Part shown: positions 17,092 to 25,847 of the stretch, in pieces
How the letters are laid out: every line of letters begins with the position of its first letter
Numbering within the stretch: the first letter of the stretch is position 1
Assembly: GCA_024222295.1 (NCBI GenBank)
Contig: JAAEPF010000051.1
Location: 178,631-242,630 of the forward strand
Length of the DNA: 64,000 bases
Direction of reading: 5' to 3'
DNA from: Actinomycetes bacterium
GTDB taxonomy: Bacteria; Actinomycetota; Acidimicrobiia; Acidimicrobiales; Microtrichaceae
Program-made: the position numbers and the translations under genes
The notes under the pieces: model-generated
What the model was told of the DNA's origin: nothing
The model's input: only the letters and a program-made list of their open reading frames with translations
Databases searched by the model: none

Positions 17092-17859
17092 ATGATTCGT
17101 GGGTCGACCGGTGGAGTACGTCCACTTCTATTGGTGCTCGCTGCGACTGCGCTTGCCGTGGCCGCCGTACCGGGCGCCGGCGCGCTGACCTCGGGCAACA
17201 CCGACCACATCGAGGTGACCGAGGAACTGGTGCAGGTCGGAGACGAAGTGGAGTGCGGGGGCCGCGGCTCCATGCAGTGGACCCGCAAGATGCACCCTGG
17301 GTACTTCGAGATCGTTGTCACCACCCCGGTACCGTTGTGCTCACCCATCGAGGCCGACGCGGTGATCTGGAACATGCCCGACTGGCCGTTCCAGTGGCCC
17401 CAGACGCTCGCCGAAAAGGTCACCATCACGTTCTCGGAGCCGGGCGTCACCACGATCAAGTGGCTCAAGGTCTGTGGCTGGCGGACCCAGTTCGACCTGA
17501 ACCTGCCGCCGACGCCGCCGACCATTGCTCCGTGGGGTCCGTACCACGGTGGCCTGCTGTTCCCCGCCGACGACATACTCGGCAGCAATGGCTCAGCCGT
17601 GCAGTACCTCGGTGGGGGTGAGGGATGCCAGACCACCACCACCAGCACGAGCTCGACGACGAGTTCCACGTCGTCGACCAGCTCCACGTCGAGCACGTCC
17701 TCGACGTCGACGTCTTCCACCTCCACGACGGTCCCCACGTCGGTGGAGGGCTCCACGACGACCAGGGTCGACAACACCACGTCCACCGTGCCCAGTTCGG
17801 TGGCAGGTCAGACGACCAGCACCGGGGGCACAGAGGCGTCACTGGCCTTCGCCGGCTGA
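17092..17859 (+). CDS. Secreted protein with Thr/Ser-rich C-terminal stalk
   Basis: The protein has 255 residues. The start is the ATG behind GGGGGGAAGG (17080-17089); TATGCT at 17057-17062 could be its -10. An N-terminal signal peptide (residues 1-33: basic start, hydrophobic LLLVLAATALAVAAV, then GAGA) is followed by a 150-residue domain with four Cys that I do not recognise. A Thr/Ser stalk of about 65 residues comes last. The protein ends in LAFAG, which resembles an LPxTG-type wall-sorting motif, but no membrane helix or basic tail follows. It may be secreted freely or have lost its anchor. Confidence 0.72.
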   Translation: MIRGSTGGVRPLLLVLAATALAVAAVPGAGALTSGNTDHIEVTEELVQVGDEVECGGRGSMQWTRKMHPGYFEIVVTTPVPLCSPIEADAVIWNMPDWPFQWPQTLAEKVTITFSEPGVTTIKWLKVCGWRTQFDLNLPPTPPTIAPWGPYHGGLLFPADDILGSNGSAVQYLGGGEGCQTTTTSTSSTTSSTSSTSSTSSTSSTSTSSTSTTVPTSVEGSTTTRVDNTTSTVPSSVAGQTTSTGGTEASLAFAG

Positions 17860-17893
17860 CTCAGCGGTTCCGGGCTGACTCGCTCGGTGCCGT

Positions 17894-18784
17894 TCAGCGC
17901 AACGCGGACGAGATCACGATCCGTATGCCCAGGCTGTCGTCGCTGTCGACCACCCAGCGACCTTCTGCAACCCTGCGCGCTCCGGGCAACAGCGCCGGAT
18001 CGTCGAAATTGAAGTAGAGGTGGCGCACCCGGCCCGCACGGCCACCGACGAATTCGGCCATCTCGTCGCTGGCCGCCTCGAGCAGGCGCAGCCGGCCTGG
18101 CCCTTCCCAGCCCAGCTCGACCCAGTGGTTGCCGTCGACGGCGGCACCGGTCGAGGTGATCTTTCCGCCGAGGGCGTCGCGAAACAGCGAGACGGCCCCT
18201 TCGAGGTCGACAACGGCGTGGACCACACGGCCGAATCCGGCGATCGGGTGGTCGTATCCGAGTTCGGGGAACCCCTCGGGCGGGTCGCCCGCGACGAGGC
18301 CGGAGCCATCGGTCTGCGCCAGTTGAAGCATCACACCATGGGCCTGGTGTGGGGCATACAGGACCTCCTGCCATTCCGGATCCGAGCGTTCCACCGCTGC
18401 GGGCTCGAGTCCGGCGCCGGCCATCGACGTCATGGCCGCGTCGAGGTCATCAACGACGAACGTGATGTGGTGCACGCCGGGTCCGTGACGGTCGAGGAAT
18501 CGCCGCACGAACTCTCCCCCCTGGGCAGAGCGGTGGGGATTGGGCGGCATGTCCGGGTTGACATCATCAGGGATCTGCTCCGGGTGCAGCGTCTCGACGG
18601 TGAAGCCGCTCGCGTAGCGGAGCTGCAGCCAGCTGTAGCCGGGGACCTGGCCATGGGAGACGAAGCGTCCGCCGAGTGCCTCGGCCAGGCTCGGCCAGGC
18701 ATCGGTCATGCGGTGCAGGGCGAGCGCGACGTGGTCGAAGCGTGCCACGAACCCCCGCTCGCTCCGATCCGCCTCAGCCACCAT
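17894..18784 (-). CDS. Two-domain VOC (glyoxalase/dioxygenase-fold) protein next to menE
   Basis: The protein has 296 residues. The first VOC domain begins FDHVALALHRMTDAWPSLAEAL, and GVHHITFVVDDLDAAM starts its second half; another VOC module follows from about residue 170. His residues in FDHVAL and HHITFV are candidate metal ligands. VOC enzymes include epimerases, lyases and extradiol dioxygenases, and the activity here is open. The ATG at 18784 lies inside the last codons of menE (11-bp overlap), so it is co-translated with a menaquinone gene. A link to menaquinone or branched acyl-CoA chemistry is only a guess. Confidence 0.75.
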   Translation of the reverse strand: MVAEADRSERGFVARFDHVALALHRMTDAWPSLAEALGGRFVSHGQVPGYSWLQLRYASGFTVETLHPEQIPDDVNPDMPPNPHRSAQGGEFVRRFLDRHGPGVHHITFVVDDLDAAMTSMAGAGLEPAAVERSDPEWQEVLYAPHQAHGVMLQLAQTDGSGLVAGDPPEGFPELGYDHPIAGFGRVVHAVVDLEGAVSLFRDALGGKITSTGAAVDGNHWVELGWEGPGRLRLLEAASDEMAEFVGGRAGRVRHLYFNFDDPALLPGARRVAEGRWVVDSDDSLGIRIVISSALR

Positions 18785-19958
18785 CAGCACCGCCCTGCTT
18801 CTCGTCGTCGTCACTGACCGACACCGCAAGGCTAGAACGCCTGAGCTTGCCCAGCGAGGTCCGTGGGAGCGAAGCGACCGCCAGCACTTCCTTGGGGGCG
18901 GCCGACGTGGGCAAGGTCGACCGAACCCAGTCGCGGAGTTCGTCCAGGGATGGCACCACGCCCGCATCGGCAGGCACCACCCACGCGCACACCCGGGCAC
19001 CCCACTCGTCGTCGGGCCTGCCGTACACGCCTGCCTCGGCGATGTCCGGGTGCAGTTCCAGGCGCTTCTCGACCGGCTCGGGCCACACCTTCTCGCCGCC
19101 GGTGATGATCAGGTCATCGCCGCGCCCCTCGACGCTGAGGCGGCCATCTGCGGGGTCCACCGAGCCGATGTCACCGGTTGGGTACCAACCGTCGGCATCC
19201 ATCGGCACGGAGCCGTCTCGGTAGCAGCGCAGCAGGCTGGCAGTGCGCAGCTCGATCGGCCCGGATGCGCCCGGCGCCCGGGACCCGGCGTCCTGGATCC
19301 GCAACTCCACGCCCGGAAGCGGGAGGCCGTCGTAGACGACGCCACCGTAAGTCTCGGTCATCCCGTACCCGGCCACAGCGTTGGGGGGCCGGTCTTCGGG
19401 CACAGCGGAGCCGCCGAGCAGGATCCGCCGCCAGAGCGTGGCGTCGATGCGGCCGAGTGCGGTGGGGACCAGCGACACGTGGGTGGCGCCACTGCGGGCT
19501 GCGTCATCGACCGCAGCCGGGTCGAGCCCATCGTGGACCGTGAGGCCCGCACCCGTCTGCCACGACCTGGTGATGATCGACAGGCCTGCCACGTGCGACA
19601 GGGGCAGGCAGCAGAGCCAGTGCACGTCGGGGGCGACGCCCAGCGCGGTCGATGTGGCGAATGCTGCGGAGGAGACCGCGTCGTGGGTGAGCACAGCGCC
19701 CTTCGGGTGGCCGGTGGTGCCGCTCGTGGCGACCACCAGGGCATCGCCCTGGCCGACCGGCCATCCACCGGGCAGAGTTTGCTCGCCTGAGGAGTCGACC
19801 CATCTCGTGGCGCCCAGCGACTCGGCAACTCCCCGGCGATACGACAGGGGGGCTTCCTGCTGCAAGGGGAGCACGGCATCGCCCGCCTCCCACGCACGCG
19901 CCAGCGTTTCGATGAAGGCCTTTCCGGGCCGCAGGTCCACCGCGACGAGTTCGTGCAT
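18774..19958 (-). CDS. menE: O-succinylbenzoate-CoA ligase (menaquinone pathway)
   Basis: MenE activates o-succinylbenzoate to its CoA thioester. The protein has 394 residues, short for an ANL adenylating enzyme but normal for actinobacterial MenE. It has the P-loop ATSGTTGHPKGAVLTH, the YGMTET motif, GWYPTGDIG with the ribose-binding Asp, and GRGDDLIITGGEKVWP at the domain hinge. The catalytic Lys of the C-terminal domain lies in TSLGKLRR. The neighbouring menA, menH, menD, menF and menG make the pathway assignment firm. The ATG start at 19958 is 49 bp from the divergent menA start. Confidence 0.9.
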   Translation of the reverse strand: MHELVAVDLRPGKAFIETLARAWEAGDAVLPLQQEAPLSYRRGVAESLGATRWVDSSGEQTLPGGWPVGQGDALVVATSGTTGHPKGAVLTHDAVSSAAFATSTALGVAPDVHWLCCLPLSHVAGLSIITRSWQTGAGLTVHDGLDPAAVDDAARSGATHVSLVPTALGRIDATLWRRILLGGSAVPEDRPPNAVAGYGMTETYGGVVYDGLPLPGVELRIQDAGSRAPGASGPIELRTASLLRCYRDGSVPMDADGWYPTGDIGSVDPADGRLSVEGRGDDLIITGGEKVWPEPVEKRLELHPDIAEAGVYGRPDDEWGARVCAWVVPADAGVVPSLDELRDWVRSTLPTSAAPKEVLAVASLPRTSLGKLRRSSLAVSVSDDDEKQGGADGG

Positions 19959-19992
19959 CGCCACCAGAGTGCCGCAGCGCGGCACCGATCGG

Positions 19993-19998
19993 TAGCAT
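19993..19998 (+). promoter_or_regulatory. -10 element of menA
   Basis: TAGCAT, 9 nt before the ATG at 20008, inside the 49-bp menE/menA divergent region. Confidence 0.4.
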
Positions 19999-20007
19999 CG
20001 GCGCCGC

Positions 20008-20964
20008 ATGTCGCCCACCGCCCACGGTTCCTCCGGCCCCGAGCGCGCCGACCTCCCGACCGGATGGCGTGTCTGGCTGGTGGGCGCCCGGCCTCGCACC
20101 CTGCCCGCAGCCGTGGCCCCGGTGATCGTGGGCGCAGCCGCCGCAGTTGGTGATGGCGGATCCTCGGAGGGCCTGGCGGGTGTGATCTGGTGGCGCTTCG
20201 CCTGTGCTCTCGCAGTTGCGTTGTTCGTGCAGGTGGCGACCAACTACGCAAACGACTACTCCGACGGGATCAGGGGCACCGACGACCCCGGGGCGCGCGT
20301 TGGTCCGCCCCGGCTGGTCGGGGACTCGATGGCATCACCGGGCGCAGTGAAGCGGGCGATGCTGGTGTGCTTCGCGCTAACCCTCGCTGCGGGCGCGCCA
20401 CTCGTGCTGTTCGTCGACTGGCGACTGGCACTCGTGGGTGTCGCAGCCGTTGCGGCCGGCTGGTTCTACACCGGGGGCCCACGGCCCTATGGATATGCGG
20501 GCCTCGGAGAGCTCTTCGTGTTCGTGTTCTTCGGCCTCGTGGCCACCGTCGGGTCCGCTTTCGTGCAGACCGAGCAGATCGCCGGCGTCTCGGTGGTGGC
20601 CGGGATCGCGATGGGTTGCCTCGCCACGGCGCTGCTGGTGGTCAACAACCTGCGCGACATTCCCGGCGACACCGAGGCCGGCAAGCGCACGTTGGCGGTG
20701 AAGATCGGCGATCAGGCAACCCGGGGCCTCTACGCCGGCCTGCTGGTGGCCGCATTCCTGGCGGTGCCGTTGATGGTGGCGGCAGGATCGTCGCCGGTGG
20801 TGGGGGTCGCGCTCGTGACCGTGGTCCCCGCTCGGCGCCCGGTGCTGGCGGTCCTGTCAGGTGCACGTGGCCCGGCGCTCGTGCCCGTACTGGTCGACAC
20901 TGGTCGTGTGCAGCTCGCGTACGGGGTCCTGGCAGCCGTCGGGCTTGTGATCGCAACCACCTGA
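20008..20964 (+). CDS. menA: 1,4-dihydroxy-2-naphthoate polyprenyltransferase
   Basis: MenA attaches the polyprenyl chain to dihydroxynaphthoate in the membrane. The protein has 318 residues and eight or nine hydrophobic segments. The first Asp-rich motif is present as NYANDYSDGIRGTDD and the second as NNLRDIPGDTEAGKRTLAVKIGD. The N-terminal WLVGARPRTLPAAVAPVIVG is typical of MenA rather than UbiA. It is divergent from menE and convergent with menH (17 bp apart). Confidence 0.93.
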   Translation: MSPTAHGSSGPERADLPTGWRVWLVGARPRTLPAAVAPVIVGAAAAVGDGGSSEGLAGVIWWRFACALAVALFVQVATNYANDYSDGIRGTDDPGARVGPPRLVGDSMASPGAVKRAMLVCFALTLAAGAPLVLFVDWRLALVGVAAVAAGWFYTGGPRPYGYAGLGELFVFVFFGLVATVGSAFVQTEQIAGVSVVAGIAMGCLATALLVVNNLRDIPGDTEAGKRTLAVKIGDQATRGLYAGLLVAAFLAVPLMVAAGSSPVVGVALVTVVPARRPVLAVLSGARGPALVPVLVDTGRVQLAYGVLAAVGLVIATT

Positions 20965-20981
20965 CGCCGTCCGGGTCCGCG

Positions 20982-21761
20982 TCAGGAATCGAGGAATCGG
21001 CGCACGACCCCGGTCGTGTCGTCCGGCCGTTCCAGGTGCGCGGCATGTCCGGCGCCGGCGATTGTGCAGAACTCCGCATTGGCCCCGATGGCGTCGGCCA
21101 TCTCCTCGGCGGTCTCGGCGAACTTGCTGTCGTCGCCTCCCGCCAGACAGAGCACCGGCATGGTCAGCTCGGCGAGCCTGTCCCACACCGGCACCATCGA
21201 CCCGGTACCGGCGTTGCGGAGCGAGCCTGCGAGACCCTCAGGGGTGTTGCTGGTTCGCTCACGCTCGAATCGCGCCCACTCGGGCAGCTGGGCGAACATC
21301 GCGGCCTCGAGCCACTCGGCGCAGAAACGTTGCACGCCTTCGGACTCCACGCGTCGGGCCCGGCTCTCGTCGGTGGCGGCGCGTTCAGCTCGTTCGTGCT
21401 CGTCGCGGATGCCGGCCGTGGCCCCCAACAGCACGAGTCGTCGCACGGCGCCCGGGTGGTCGAGCGCTGCGTGCAATGCCGTGCGCCCGCCCATCGAGTA
21501 GCCGAACCAGTCGGCGAGCGGCACCTGCGCTGCAACCATGTCGGCATTGCCGGCGCAGTCCAGACCGGCAAGTGCCGCCGCCGAGCCGTGGCCGCCGAGG
21601 TCGGGAAGCAGCACCTCGCGATCCTGTGCGAGGGACCTGGCCAAGGGGCCGAGGCATTCGCCGGTCTGGGTGAACCCGTGCAGCAGGACCAGTGGTGTCA
21701 TCGGTGCACCGCGGGCGGGATCGTCAGTCACGACAACCCACCGTAGGCTGTGGCGCTCCAT
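20982..21761 (-). CDS. menH: Alpha/beta hydrolase, probable MenH (SHCHC synthase)
   Basis: MenH removes pyruvate from the MenD product to give SHCHC. The protein has 259 residues and the hydrolase elements LVLLHGFTQTG, the nucleophile elbow GYSMGGRTAL, the acid loop GGDDSKF and GAGHAAHLERP with the catalytic His. These resemble MenH, and the gene lies between menA and menD. The N-terminal strand LRWVVVTDD favours the ATG at 21761 over an internal ATG at 21701. With that start, the initiation codon overlaps the divergent menD ATG inside CCATGG. MenH function remains an inference from context. Confidence 0.78.
   Translation of the reverse strand: MERHSLRWVVVTDDPARGAPMTPLVLLHGFTQTGECLGPLARSLAQDREVLLPDLGGHGSAAALAGLDCAGNADMVAAQVPLADWFGYSMGGRTALHAALDHPGAVRRLVLLGATAGIRDEHERAERAATDESRARRVESEGVQRFCAEWLEAAMFAQLPEWARFERERTSNTPEGLAGSLRNAGTGSMVPVWDRLAELTMPVLCLAGGDDSKFAETAEEMADAIGANAEFCTIAGAGHAAHLERPDDTTGVVRRFLDS
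21744..21749 (+). promoter_or_regulatory. Possible -10 element of menD, inside menH
   Basis: TAGGCT, 10 nt before the menD ATG. It lies within the first codons of the divergent menH gene. Confidence 0.35.
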
Positions 21762-23565
21762 GGACGATCAGATATCCCGAGGGGTGCCGCACGGAGGCGT
21801 GCCACCCGGCGCACGAGCTGGCCCGACGGGCGCGTCTGGCGACGACGACGGTGCCGTGGCCGCCACCTTCTGCGCGACCCTCGTGGATGAGTGGGTGCGG
21901 GCTGGCGTGCGACACGCTGTGGTTTCTCCGGGCTCGCGAAGCACACCGATCACGGTGGCCCTCGATGACGATGACCGGGTCCGCCTGCACCTGGTCCATG
22001 ATGAGCGCTCGGCGGGCTTCACCGCCCTCGGCATGGCGCTGGCGACCGGTCGCCCCTCGATTCTTGCCTGCACCAGCGGGACCGCCGCAGTGCACTTCCA
22101 TGCGGCCGTGGTCGAGGCCGACCTGGCCGCCGTGCCGCTAATCGTGGTCACCGCTGACCGTCCGCCCGAGCTGCAAGGTGTGCTGGCGCCACAGACCATC
22201 AACCAGCGAGACCTCTACGGCAAGGCCCCCCGTTGGTATTGCGAGCCCGGTCCACCGACAGCGGGCGGAGCCCCCTGGTGGCGCGACCTTGCGCGAGATG
22301 CGCTGGACCGTGCCGAGGGCAATCTGCCCGGCCCGGTGCACCTCGACCTTGCCTTCCGCGAGCCGCTGTCCGGTGCTGTGGGCGAGTTGCCACCAGAGCG
22401 CGAACCGGTGGAACGGTCGGTGAAGGGGTCGCCCTGGGTGCTCATCGATGAAGACGTCGCCCGCCTTGCTGAAGCGCTCGCCGGGCGTCGCGGCCTGATC
22501 GTCGCCGGCGTCCGAGCCGCAGCCGACGAGGCGGAGACGGCGGCCCTGTGGGAACTCGCTGACGTGCTCCGCTGGCCGGTGCTGGCCGATGCACCCTCGG
22601 GCATGCGGGTGCCCCGCGACGGACTCGTCACCACCTCCGACCTGCTGCTTCGCCACCCTGGTTTCGCCGACGAGCACCGCCCGGAGGTCGTGGTGCGGCT
22701 GGGAGGCCTGCTCAGCTCGAAGGTCACCGCTCAGTTCCTGGCCACATCAACACCGACGCAGTTCGGTTTCGACCGTTTCGGGCGATGCCCCGACCCGGAC
22801 CGGGTGCTGAGCGCCACGTTCGCGGTCAACCCCTCCGATGCGGCGCGCTCGTTGCTCGCAGCCTCACCGGCGCCGGCCCCCGTCGGGTGGCGGAGTGGCT
22901 GGGTCGAGGCCGAGTCGATCGCCCGCGAGGCGGTTGCGTTGGCGGCGGACCGGGGCGGGGGGCGTGCCAGTGAGCCGACCGTGGCGCTGGACGTGTTCGA
23001 CGCCGTCCCGTCGGGCGGCAACCTCATGGTGTCGTCGTCGATGCCCGTGCGCGACCTCGAATGGTTCGCAGGCGCACGCTCGGACGTGCACGTCTACGCC
23101 AACAGGGGCGCCAACGGGATCGACGGGATCACTTCCACCGCAGTCGGCATTGCGGCTGCCGGCGGACGCCCAACCGTGCTGCTCACCGGCGACGTGGCCT
23201 TCCTGCACGACGTCAGTTCACTAACGGCGCTGCGTCAGCGCCGCCTGGAGATGACGATCGTCGTGGTGGACAACGACGGCGGCGGGATCTTCGGGTTCCT
23301 GCCCCAGGCTGACCAGCTCGGCCCGGCGCAGTTCGAGCGGCTCTTCGGCACTCCCCACGGCACCGACACCGCCGCTGTCGCCAAGGCATTCGGTCTGCCG
23401 ACCGAGTCGGTCAACTCGCGTGCGGGGTTGCAGGCGGCGCTCGCCGGCAGCATCGCAAGGGGCGGAACGAGGGTGATAGTGGTGCGCACCGATCGCCAGG
23501 CCAACGTGGCGGAGCACAGGCGCTTTCAGCAGGCGGTGGCCGGCGCCCTCGACTCAGCGCCCTGA
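21760..23565 (+). CDS. menD: SEPHCHC synthase, ThDP-dependent (menaquinone pathway)
   Basis: MenD condenses isochorismate with 2-oxoglutarate. The protein has 601 residues, about 45 more at the N-terminus than most MenDs; these are Gly/Pro-rich and not conserved, so a later start is possible. The domain proper begins ATFCATLVDEWVRAGVRHAVVSPGSRSTP. The ThDP glutamate lies in LVHDERSAGFTALG, isochorismate-site residues in VLAPQTINQRDLYG, and the ThDP-binding motif runs from TGDVAFLHD to VVDNDGGGIFGFLPQ. The next menaquinone step, MenH, is encoded divergently. Confidence 0.92.
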   Translation: MDDQISRGVPHGGVPPGARAGPTGASGDDDGAVAATFCATLVDEWVRAGVRHAVVSPGSRSTPITVALDDDDRVRLHLVHDERSAGFTALGMALATGRPSILACTSGTAAVHFHAAVVEADLAAVPLIVVTADRPPELQGVLAPQTINQRDLYGKAPRWYCEPGPPTAGGAPWWRDLARDALDRAEGNLPGPVHLDLAFREPLSGAVGELPPEREPVERSVKGSPWVLIDEDVARLAEALAGRRGLIVAGVRAAADEAETAALWELADVLRWPVLADAPSGMRVPRDGLVTTSDLLLRHPGFADEHRPEVVVRLGGLLSSKVTAQFLATSTPTQFGFDRFGRCPDPDRVLSATFAVNPSDAARSLLAASPAPAPVGWRSGWVEAESIAREAVALAADRGGGRASEPTVALDVFDAVPSGGNLMVSSSMPVRDLEWFAGARSDVHVYANRGANGIDGITSTAVGIAAAGGRPTVLLTGDVAFLHDVSSLTALRQRRLEMTIVVVDNDGGGIFGFLPQADQLGPAQFERLFGTPHGTDTAAVAKAFGLPTESVNSRAGLQAALAGSIARGGTRVIVVRTDRQANVAEHRRFQQAVAGALDSAP

Positions 23566-23639
23566 CCGGCCCCGCCGGCCGATCCGGTGTGACGCGGTTC
23601 GGAGCCGGACGGCTTCGGAGTCGCAATGGTTGCGCGGTC

Positions 23640-23645
23640 TACCAT
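23640..23645 (+). promoter_or_regulatory. -10 element of the 23.6-kb alpha/beta hydrolase
   Basis: TACCAT, 6 nt before the ATG at 23652; no Shine-Dalgarno sequence. Confidence 0.55.
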
Positions 23646-23651
23646 GGCGCG

Positions 23652-24623
23652 ATGGGGAGTACCTCGAAGCTGTCCGAATCCGAGCTGACCATGGCTGAGC
23701 CGCCCCGGCCCCGTGTGCTGGGCGAGTCGGTCGTGGCGCCCGGCCGCGTGCTGGGCTGGGCCGAGTTCGGCCATCCCGACGGCGACCCGGTGTTGTGGTT
23801 CCACGGCACGCCGGGTGCCCGCACCCAGGTGCCGCCCGGCGTCGACGAGGTCGCCCTCCAGCGGGGGTTCCGGATAATCGCGGTCGAGCGCCCCGGCACC
23901 GGCGCCTCCACCGACCACCAGTACGCACGGATCTCCGAGTTCGCCGGTGACATCGAGGCAGTGGTCGACGACCTCGGCATCGACCGCTTCGGCGCCGCTG
24001 GGCTGTCGGGTGGCGGTCCGTACGTGCTCGCCGTCGCCAATGCGATGCCTGACCGGTTCATGGTGGGCACCCTTCTCGGCGGCATCGGACCCACCCGTGG
24101 CCCTGACGCCGTGTGGTCCTACACACGGCTACTGCGCTTCTTCGCTCCGACCCTCGAGCTCCTGCGTTCGCCGCTCGGGTCGGCGCTGGCACCGGTCGTG
24201 GGCACCTTCGAGACCATGGGAGAGCAGGCGTTGGAGGTCTTCGCCCGGCTGATCGGCGGATCGGACCGCGAGGTGCTCACCGAGCCCGACTTCATGGCCA
24301 TGTTCATCAGCGACCTGTCCAACGCGGCCGAGCTGCGTGCCGTGGCACATGACGTTGCGCTGTTCTCCCGTCACTGGGGATTCCTGCTCGAGGACGTGAC
24401 CCCGCCGATCATCTGCTGGCAGGGCCTCGCCGACAGCATCGTGCCGCAGTCGCATGGCCACCACCAGGCCGCGCGTCTACCCAACGGGCAACTCCGGGTC
24501 CGTCATGGCGAGGGCCACTTCGCGGGGTTCTCGGATGCCGCCGCGGTGCTGGACGCGGTGCGTGAGGTGTGGGCGCTCGAGTCACTCGAGCCGCTCCGCG
24601 GCGATGTCGACTCCGGTGGCTGA
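23652..24623 (+). CDS. Alpha/beta hydrolase
   Basis: The protein has 323 residues. It shows WFHGTPGARTQ for the oxyanion region, VERPGTGAST, the nucleophile elbow GLSGGGPYVLA, the acid loop in WQGLADSIVPQ and HGEGHF with the catalytic His. These mark an active esterase, lipase or haloperoxidase-like hydrolase. It sits between menD and menF, but nothing in the sequence ties it to menaquinone synthesis. A leaderless signal defines the start at 23652 and excludes a longer frame beginning at 23589. Confidence 0.8.
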   Translation: MGSTSKLSESELTMAEPPRPRVLGESVVAPGRVLGWAEFGHPDGDPVLWFHGTPGARTQVPPGVDEVALQRGFRIIAVERPGTGASTDHQYARISEFAGDIEAVVDDLGIDRFGAAGLSGGGPYVLAVANAMPDRFMVGTLLGGIGPTRGPDAVWSYTRLLRFFAPTLELLRSPLGSALAPVVGTFETMGEQALEVFARLIGGSDREVLTEPDFMAMFISDLSNAAELRAVAHDVALFSRHWGFLLEDVTPPIICWQGLADSIVPQSHGHHQAARLPNGQLRVRHGEGHFAGFSDAAAVLDAVREVWALESLEPLRGDVDSGG

Positions 24624-24641
24624 GCGCGTGCCGGTTCGAGA

Positions 24642-25847
24642 CTAGATCCGTACGAGGTGTCCGAGGAGGGCCTGGGCCTTGGCACGCGTCTCGGCTAGCT
24701 CGGCCTCTGGGTCGGAGTCGGCCACGACGCCGACGCCGGCGAACAGCGAGGCACGGATTCCGTCCAACTGAACCGAGCGGATTCCCACAGCGAACGCGCC
24801 ATTGCCGCTGCGGTCCACCCATCCGACCGGCCCGGCGTAGCGGCCACGGTCCGCGGGTTCGAGTTCGTGTTGGAGGGCCAGCGCGGCGTCGGTCGGATGC
24901 CCGCCGACGGCAGGCGTCGGGTGCAGCGCTGCAACGAGCTCCAGCACCGATGGCTCCGGAGAGCTGAGGTGCCCCTCCACGAGCGTGGCGAGGTGCTGCA
25001 CGGGCCCCGCGGGTACCACCGACGGCGACGGCTCCGCGTCGAGGAAGGAACACCAGCCGAGGAGTGCGTCGTGGACGGCATCGATCGTGATCTGGTGCTC
25101 CACGCGGTTCTTGTCCGAGCCGAGCAGGTCGCCGGCGCGGCGCTGGTCGAGCTCCGGGTGCCCGGTGCGGCGGGTCGTGCCCGCCATCGGCTGTGCCCGC
25201 ACCGTGGATCCGAGCCTCGACACGAGCAGTTCGGGGCTGGCACCTACGAACCCGTCAACCGCAAAGCAGAGCGCGGCGGGATTCACCTCGCGCAAGCGGT
25301 TCCACAGAGTGGCAGCGTCGAAGCGCTGGTCCCCGATGACCTCGATCTCGCGCGCGAGAACGACCTTGGTCAGGTCTCCGGCACGTATCCGGTCGCGTGC
25401 GGTGGCGACCGTGTCGCACCAGTCAGGTGCGGGCATCACGGCCCGCACCGACAACTCCGATGCTGCGTCGGGTGCCGAAGCGTGTCGTGCGGATCCCTCC
25501 GCGGGCCGAGTCGCGCCCGCGACCACCAGCACGTGCCGCTCGCCGTCGGCTGTGTGCACGTGAACCCTCTGGGGCACCGTGAACACAGCGGGAGCGTGAC
25601 GGTCATAGGGGAGGGCGGCGAAGGCCACGGGGTCGGCATCGCCTCCGATGCTGTCGAGCGCCTCGCCGACCACGTCGACGTTGTCGGGCCAGGGGGCGGG
25701 CACCTCGATGCGCATTGCTTCGCCGGACCCCCAGAGCCGGCGCCGCGGTGAGGCGAAGGCCGTGAGTTCCGCGCCGGGTGACGGATCCTGCACGCCGGGC
25801 TGTTCGGCATCGGCGGCGCAGTGCATCCGTGGGTCGCTCCCACCCAT
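24642..25847 (-). CDS. menF: Isochorismate synthase
   Basis: MenF converts chorismate to isochorismate, the first committed step to menaquinone. The protein has 401 residues. The chorismate-binding domain occupies the C-terminal two thirds: KVVLAREIEV, FVGASPELLVSR, QPMAGTTRR, SDKNRVEHQIT, LHPTPAVGGHP and GRYAGPVGW, with EAELAETRAKAQA at the end. VGASPE and PTPAVGG are characteristic of isochorismate synthases rather than TrpE. The ATG overlaps the menG stop as TGATG, so the two genes are coupled. Siderophore-type isochorismate synthases look similar, but the context decides for MenF. Confidence 0.9.
   Translation of the reverse strand: MGGSDPRMHCAADAEQPGVQDPSPGAELTAFASPRRRLWGSGEAMRIEVPAPWPDNVDVVGEALDSIGGDADPVAFAALPYDRHAPAVFTVPQRVHVHTADGERHVLVVAGATRPAEGSARHASAPDAASELSVRAVMPAPDWCDTVATARDRIRAGDLTKVVLAREIEVIGDQRFDAATLWNRLREVNPAALCFAVDGFVGASPELLVSRLGSTVRAQPMAGTTRRTGHPELDQRRAGDLLGSDKNRVEHQITIDAVHDALLGWCSFLDAEPSPSVVPAGPVQHLATLVEGHLSSPEPSVLELVAALHPTPAVGGHPTDAALALQHELEPADRGRYAGPVGWVDRSGNGAFAVGIRSVQLDGIRASLFAGVGVVADSDPEAELAETRAKAQALLGHLVRI

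Noticed and set aside
17637..17830. AC/GA-rich low-complexity DNA considered as a non-coding repeat
   Set aside because: It encodes the in-frame Thr/Ser stalk of the secreted protein.
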